Assembly: GCA_018398765.1 (NCBI GenBank)
Contig: JAHBMJ010002940.1
Coordinates: forward strand, 127,986-166,826
Length of the DNA: 38,841 bases
Reading direction: 5' to 3'
From: Chromera velia
Lineage: Eukaryota; Sar; Chromeraceae
The translations under genes and the position numbers were made by a program. The notes under the pieces are model-generated. The model did no database searches. It was not told the origin of the DNA and saw nothing but the letters and a program-made list of their open reading frames with translations. Positions 33,000 to 38,841 of this stretch are shown in pieces. Positions within the stretch are counted from its first letter, which is position 1. Each line of letters opens with the position of its first letter.

Positions 33000-34274
33000 A
33001 CAATCGTAAAGATCTCAAAAGATCTGCGAAGGAGAAAAAAACAGGGACATCATGTTCCTATAGAACAAGTTCATGAGTGAGAGCGTTGGCATGTGCGTGG
33101 GTACGTTTGCTGCTGAAAGGCTTCTTCTACTGCTGTTTACCCTGACGATTGCCAGATCGGAATCCAGAGGAAGTCTTCGACTGCTGATTTTTTTTATGTT
33201 TACACGCTCGTGTCCAACGACCAGTGCGTCCACAGTTATTGCACTTGTCATTCGGTTTGACGGGATAGGAATAGGGCCCGGAGCTATTGTTCCCACACTT
33301 CTAACACTTCTTATTCGCTCGGACATTTTGGTCGGTGGAACGGTTGAATGGGAAGGTGGAAGGATGAGAAGCAGCCTTACTACCCCACCTATTCCCAAAC
33401 CCCCAGACCCACCACCCTGTCTGTTCTGTTGCCCTCCCCTAAGTTCCCCTGACCCACGTGCACCATGCAAAACGTTAAGTGTATGCTTGATCCGAAGGTC
33501 TGTGGATCCCCTTGACCTAGCTTAATGATAAAGTTCCAGTGGGCGAGGAGATTCGTGGCAAGGATCTCATGTCGACGATCAGACAGTTAGCCTTGGAGCT
33601 GAAGCGCATCTACGTACTGTCGAGGGATCGAACTTAAGAACTTGAAGTACAGATCCTCTTCAGTGGGATGGTACTTAACGTACTTTATGTCATATAAAAG
33701 CTTCTGCTAAGCCTGGACATACTTATACATGTTAGTGTACGTGCACCAGAAGTTGTCGAATTTCTGATACACGTCAACATACTGACGGTGCATTGGAAGC
33801 TCATAGTGTTCTTTTATGGTTGATAAGAGATACTCACAAGAAGGCGGGTCTATGTTCTCAGACTGCTATTTCTGACTGGCAGACAGTGGCAGTGTAAAGG
33901 ACATCGAGTGGCTCGGCGTTGTTGGCAGAGTTCTAAACGGAGTAGAAGATGGCTACATGTTCCTGAGTAGCCTTCTTTATCTTATCTTTGATGTCGCCAA
34001 ACATCACATCGAGCTGCAAGGACAAAGCTTGCTCGTAATCTCTAAACTGATCACGGCGAAACTTGTCGTACATGGGGATGTTGACGTAGGATACACGAGA
34101 TACGGTGTTGCCTCCATCGAAAGGATAGACATCCCCGGTTCGGTCCGAACGTTCAACTGCTGCCCCAGTGGAGGAAGCAGACGCCTGCTGTCGAATAGAC
34201 TTACGCTCCTGCGTCAAACAACTCTCTCGCTCCGCCCCAATGGCCAACATAGTGGTCCACTGTAGCTCTGTCAT
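33000..34274 (-). pseudogene. gag: copia-2 gag with degenerate zinc knuckle
   Basis: It opens with MTELQWTTMLAIGAERESC and continues with VNIPMYDKFRRDQFRDYEQ. In a shifted frame come YLLSTIKEHYELPMHRQYVD, NFWCTYTNMYKYVQA and EEDLYFKFLSSIPRQYVDAL, a capsid-like region. The knuckle DKCNNCGRTGRWTRAC (about 33235-33188) has Cys at three positions but Arg where His is expected. TAA/TAG occur at 33935, 33709, 33589, 33391, 33382, 33379, 33303, 33129 and 33060. Several sit beside CAG codons. Confidence 0.65.
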
Positions 34275-34320
34275 CTACAAAAGAGATGCAGTGACACCAC
34301 TGAGATTAATCTCCGGCTGC

Positions 34321-34323
34321 AGC

Positions 34324-34366
<43 letters not shown>

Positions 34367-34382
34367 CATACATATATACATA

Positions 34383-34411
<29 letters not shown>
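34321..34411. repeat. (TA)n-rich microsatellite
   Basis: A TA/CATA/TGTG run just upstream (on the minus strand) of the copia-2 gag start. Confidence 0.95.
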
Positions 34412-34416
<5 letters not shown>

Positions 34417-35729
34417 CAGGGGGATAATTGTTCTATACACAGAAATTAGCACACTATTACACACTATAGTGGACAAATCATCAATCCTAAATTATTGATG
34501 TCATAGAGCTACGGTCGCAGACTCGATGCGGAGTAATGCTAAGTAACGCGGAGTTATCACTATACTACCATTATGCTATAATGCATCATTACAGCCCTCA
34601 TATAATATGACGGCTAGTAAGATTTGCTACTCCAGATTTTACCTACTGCATGTATTAAGTTTTTTACTAGACTGTTATTAATACTATGAAGTTGAAGCCC
34701 TGTTTGGCTACTAGTAATCGGCCATGCATAGTAGACGTTTAAAACCTTTCAATTCCAATTTGACCTCATCTCTCTCTCGGTCTGCACATAGAGAGGTGAC
34801 GACGACCTCCAGCGCGCGGACATGCACTGCGCATGCAAGCCTCGATGCGCCTAGGAATGCGAGCTAGTATAGAGGCCCAAAGGTACAGGAGTGCATCCAT
34901 CAATCGAGTCACCCCCGGCACTTCAGCAGTATCGCACCAATCAACTCCTCTTTGCCTCTGTGAGCGATCGCATTCATTCTCCTTCAGATTCTCTTTCTGG
35001 GGCCTCTCTGCACACCTTCAGGAGGGCGGCTCGAAACAGGCGGGGAGGCATCGACCAATGAGAGAGAGAGAAGAAGAACAATTAAGGGAATGAAGGGAGA
35101 TTGCATGCAGGGACTCGACTCAACCGATGAACCACCCACCATCTCCTTTTCAATTTTAAACTCTTTCTGATCGAAGATCAGGTGCGGTAGACGGCGGAAC
35201 AAGCAGACTGACATTGAAGGAGCTAGGGGGGCGAATTTAAATGAAGGAAGGGGGCGCTTGTTTGACAAAAGAAGGAAAGGGGCAGGCAGCTAGGCCTCCA
35301 TGAGCACGGAATGAGATGAGCGTCTGTCTGCACACTGGATCGAATCTGATCGAGGGATTGATCGAGGGTTGGTTCCTTTACCCCATGGATACGGTAGGAG
35401 CACTGCAGTATGTTTGCGAGAACGAGTGGCGAGAGGATGGACAGGCAGACAGACAGACAGGATATTGGAGGAGGAAGGGAAGAGGGAAAGGGAACCAACG
35501 CAGAGCCCCAACGCATGCACTGATCATGTGACAAGAACAGCGCTGCTGGTGAGGGAGCGAATGAAAAAGAGAGAGAGGACGAACGTCCGTGTGGAGGAGA
35601 AAGAGAAAATCCACCAAAGTACCCCTATACCATCCATCGCCCCCCCTCCCACAAACGCAACGAGAAGTGCACATGTCGCATGGTAAATTTGATCGTGAAG
35701 CAGCACCGATATTTCTTTTATTTATTTTA
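34412..35729. other. spacer between copia-2 and MORN gene, no gene seen
   Basis: The first 350 bp are A/T-rich and may include the copia-2 leader or LTR. The rest is mixed sequence with a short ACAG run (about 35444-35460). Frames here on both strands lack family features. Some of it is probably the 3' untranslated region of the MORN gene. Confidence 0.4.
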
Positions 35730-38307
35730 TCACTCCGCCGCTGCCTCCTCCAACCACTTTTCCCGTCTTCCGTCCTTCCAGAGAGCCAGACGACGGTTGC
35801 CCTCCTTTGCGGTGTAGTAACCTGAAGAGGGAAGGAAGGGAAGAGAAAGCAGTAAGGAAAAGGCAGGGACACGAGCAGAAAGGACGTCTGAGCCAGTGCG
35901 CTGGTCCAATGAAGTTGTCCCTCAGTCAGTCTGCTATTCACTCACCCTCTCACGAATTCTTCTTCTCCTTCTTTTGCTTCCCCTGACTGATCTCTTCCTC
36001 TCGTTGACCTCTCTGTACTTCTTCTGTCTTTTTGCTCCATGTTTTGGATTCTTCTTGATTCACACATAGACGAAAGAAAACAAAACGAAGAATCAGACAA
36101 CGACAGACAGACAGACACAGACAGACACAGACAGACACAGACAGACACAGACAGACACAGACAGACACAGACAGACACAGACAGACACAGACAGACAGAC
36201 ACAGACAGACAGACAGACAAACAGACAGAGAGATAGTAAGACAAACAGAGCAGTCACTCCAAGCAGCTGTAGACCCACCGACTTCAACCCCACAAGCCTC
36301 CCTCGGTATGATACACACCGACCTCACTTCCTCACTCACTGACTGACTGACTGACCTTCACCGTCCTGTTTGCCCTCCTTCCAGAACCCTTCGTACCTCC
36401 TCCCGTCTGCCCAGGTGAACTCCCCGAACCTGATCGATCGATCGATCGACAGGCAGGCAGGCAGGCAGAGAGGGAAGAAAGAGAAAGAAAAGGGGTAAGA
36501 AGGAGAAAAGACCAAAACATTCAGGAGGAAAACCTAGCGACGTAAAAAAAAAAAAAAAGGAGAAAAGACCAAAACATTCAGGAGGAAAACCTAGCGACGT
36601 GTCAAACAAGAAAGAACTCCGTGCTTTTCCTTTTCTCTGTTCGCGTCTCGCTTTGTGTGTGCATGTGTGTGCATGTGTATGTATGAATGTGTGTGTGTTT
36701 CATCGCTTGCGTCTGATGGACTCACCCTCCCTCCCTCCCTCCCTCCCTCTCACCCGTCTTTTCTGTCGTTGTTGTACTGTCCCTGGTACTTCCTCCCGTC
36801 GTGCCACTGGTAGACTCCCGTCCCGTGCATCACGCTGCCTTCCCATTGGCCTTCAAACTTCCGCCCTGCATGCATGCATGCGTGCACTCATTCCCTTTCT
36901 TTTCATTTGTGCAGAAGAACCAGGAAGCGTCGTTACGGTTATTGGCACGAGGCCAGGTAGAAGCCTCCAAACAATCATTCATTCAGCTGACTGGGGTGCA
37001 GACAGACGGGTGCACATGAAGATTTTCAAAGGGCAGGCTTGTCAGTCTCATGATTCGGTAACAGCGTTGATCTCGATCGATGTCTTGGCAAGACAGGCAA
37101 ACAAAAAGAGAAGAGGGGAACGACAAAGAGAGAAGCGACGGATAAATCTAGAGACCAACCCACCCAACCACCCACCCACTGACCGTCCTTCCCGATGTAC
37201 AGCCCGGCTCCGTTGATCTTGTTTTGCGACCACTCTCCCCTATACTGCACATACGCACATGCATTTAGACATACACACGTGGATGTATGCACACGCACAA
37301 ACACACACACACACACAGTTGCTGGAGGATGGGAGACTGAACGACATCCCTTTCCCGGGAGTGGTGGAGACAGAAAGCACATGAAAAAAGAAGAGGGCCG
37401 ATAAAACAAAGCGAAACAGGACCAGGCACTTTCCAAAAACACGAACAAAGAAAAGAGCACCGACTGCCTTCCCTTTGCTTCAGCCCGAAACAAGTCAATA
37501 CGGGCAGACTCCCCGACTCTCTTACTGACTTACAGAAAACCCCACACCTTCCCTGCCTGCATCCCTGCCAACCCACCCTACAGAGTAAAACACTGACTGA
37601 CTGACTGACTGACTTCAGAACCGTCTCCCCAGTAGTATACGCCTCTTCCCTCCTTCTTTCCGAGCTTGAAGTTTCCTTCAAACCTGCATGACAGACAGAC
37701 AGCATGAGGACGGGGGTTACAGGTCTTTCAAGCACGTCCACATGCAGCCTACGGGTGCCTTCTTGCATCACAAACCCCTTCACAACATTTGAGTCCTTCT
37801 TTCTCTCCCTGTCTCTTTCCCTTTCTCTCCCCTGTTTCTCTCGCTCAGCTGGGAACTCTCTGTCGCAGAAGACAAAGGCCAGAAGAAAAAGAGAAGTCGA
37901 TCGAGTGATGCACAGCTCCTCAGGCTGCAAGGAAGCAACTGGAAGGAAAAGATTTGATTTCCGGAGGCTTCGACAGTCCGACAAGGGACGCGCGCAGCCT
38001 AAAGCAAGCTAGCCACCAGTTTTCAAAACTACGAACCATAAACAAGCGAAACAAACAAGATGAAGAGGACCTCGTCCTTTCCGTCTATTCTCCAGATACC
38101 AAAGGAGAGAAGCGCATACCTGCTTCCTTCTGTATCTGCATGATCACCCAGGAAAAGGAAAAGAAAAAAACGTGCAGACCCCACCTGCTTCCTTCGCTCC
38201 ACTTCTCTACACCAACACCGTCCTGCACAGAGAAGGAGACGCACGCAATGTATGGATACTGTTTTTTTAAAAAGGGTGCAAAGACCTCGAACTGCTTCTC
38301 GGGATAC
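35730..38307 (-). CDS. MORN-repeat protein, 3' seven exons
   Basis: MORN repeats bind membranes or act as scaffolds, and in protists occur in cytoskeletal and lipid-signalling proteins. Exons on the minus strand: 38307-38286, 38222-38185, 37683-37614, 37244-37184, 36865-36754, 36429-36356 and 35821-35730. All phases match and give about 155 residues. Repeats read [68 protein letters not shown] and [17 protein letters not shown], closing with [18 protein letters not shown] and [12 protein letters not shown] before TGA 35732-35730. TTTATT on the plus strand (AATAAA on the coding strand) lies just after the stop, at 35717-35726. The first listed exon is least certain; the start codon is not found and may lie beyond the window. 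No kinase or other fused domain is visible, so a more specific function cannot be given. Confidence 0.85.
36096..36235. repeat. 10-bp minisatellite in last MORN intron
   Basis: About twelve copies of GACAGACACA, with ACAGACAG at the right end, lie inside the intron 36355-35822. They generate false Ser/Val/Cys-rich frames on the minus strand and Asp/Arg/Thr-rich frames on the plus strand. Confidence 0.95.
36501..36600. repeat. 57-bp direct duplication containing an A15 run
   Basis: The 43-bp sequence starting AGGAGAAAAGACCAAAACAT occurs at 36501-36543 and again, identical, at 36558-36600, separated by a run of A. It lies in the MORN intron between 36429 and 36754. Confidence 0.9.
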
Positions 38308-38757
38308 CTGAAGTAACACACAAAATAGGCAGTGCAGTGGCTGAACCGAAGCTTTGGGTCAATTCTGCTGGTTCCCTTCTATTCGTTCTTTCATCTGTCA
38401 ATTTTTTTATCTAGCCTGCGTCAGGTGTTTCGTTATCTTCAGCCAACAAAAGGGGAAGAAAAATTGAGGATATCAGGATTTCCTCAGACGCTTCCGGGAA
38501 CTTCGTTTCGTTGTTCCAGTTCTTGTTTTTTTTCTCTGTCTGTCCGTCTGTCTTTCTTTGTTTCTTTTCTTTTCTTTTTCTCTTTCTTACTTTTCTTCTT
38601 CCCTCTTGCTTTCTCCCGTCTTCTCTTCTTTTTCCATCTCCCTCTCCTCATCTGCCCTTCTCCTATGCAGGTGTCTCTTTCCGCTTCCCGGCCGTCCTTT
38701 CTGTTCTCTGAACTCCCCTTTCCCTTCCGTTCTCTCACTCTGAATCACAGTGACTTC
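38308..38757. other. upstream of identified MORN exons, nothing assigned
   Basis: On the minus strand this should contain further 5' exons or the promoter of the MORN gene. I found no additional MORN-like exon. Much of it (38520-38660) is T/C-rich simple sequence. Confidence 0.4.
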
Positions 38758-38806
<49 letters not shown>

Positions 38807-38836
38807 TGTGTGTGTATGGGTGTCTGTCTGTCTCTC
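38758..38836. repeat. (CT)n(GT)n compound microsatellite at window end
   Basis: A CT run from about 38761 passes into GT, then GTCTGTCTG, to the end of the window. It has the same architecture as the intronic repeats of the GRASP gene. Confidence 0.9.
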
Positions 38837-38841
38837 CCCCC

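Larger units (their letters stand above)
31704..34274 (-). mobile_element. second Ty1/copia-like element, gag to pre-integrase
   Basis: The minus strand holds gag, a CCHC-like region, protease and gag-pre-integrase, then stops before an integrase core. The frame 32909-31704 is unshifted for 1.2 kb but has TAG 32909, TAG 32843, TAA 32633, TAA 32390, TAA 32348, TGA 32318, TAG 32144 and TAA 31934. The gag part has at least seven more TAA/TAG and some frameshifts. Its sequence differs from copia-1, so it is another family. Confidence 0.7.

Noticed and set aside
35942-36339. Cys/Leu/Val-rich minus frames over the GACAGACACA repeat
   Set aside because: Simple-repeat artefact inside the last MORN intron; splicing 36356 to 35821 gives a phase-correct MORN ending.

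Overview
This is nuclear DNA from a microbial eukaryote. It holds two intron-rich host genes, a very long satellite array and a cluster of broken retroelements. An N-myristoylable GRASP protein and a MORN-repeat protein, long introns packed with simple repeats and (T)GCAG acceptors would suit a protist such as a chromerid-type alveolate. That placement is inference, and I cannot fix the species.

Layout: 1-1358 is flank with decayed reading frames, one sharing a short motif with the LINE at 27.1 kb. 1359-9989 is an uninterrupted satellite with a 35-bp period (about 245 copies) and higher-order duplications. Its right edge abuts the C-terminal remnant of a non-LTR retroelement (9990-10631). 10941-11524 is a fold-back cluster of direct and inverted repeats just upstream of the first host gene. 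11818-18975 (+) is a Golgi reassembly-stacking protein (GRASP) gene, for which I rebuilt 15 phase-consistent exons giving about 671 residues: two PDZ-like domains and a Pro/Gly/Gln-rich tail. 19790-21062 (+) has coding-like frames I cannot name.

21527-34274 is a retroelement graveyard: a Ty3/gypsy element (+, cut inside RT), a Ty1/copia element (-, cut after integrase) meeting it tail to tail near 24157, an APE-type LINE (-, 26828-30880), and a second Ty1/copia element (-, 31704-34274). All are interrupted by stop codons. By hand count these stops are overwhelmingly TAA/TAG rather than TGA, often at positions that would suit glutamine.

35730-38307 (-) is the 3' part of a MORN-repeat gene, at least seven short exons that splice in phase. 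Its 5' end is unresolved or lies beyond the window. The two host genes lie on opposite strands and point toward each other across the retroelements; nothing suggests they are functionally linked. All exon boundaries are read by eye from splice signals, phase and family homology, without transcript data.
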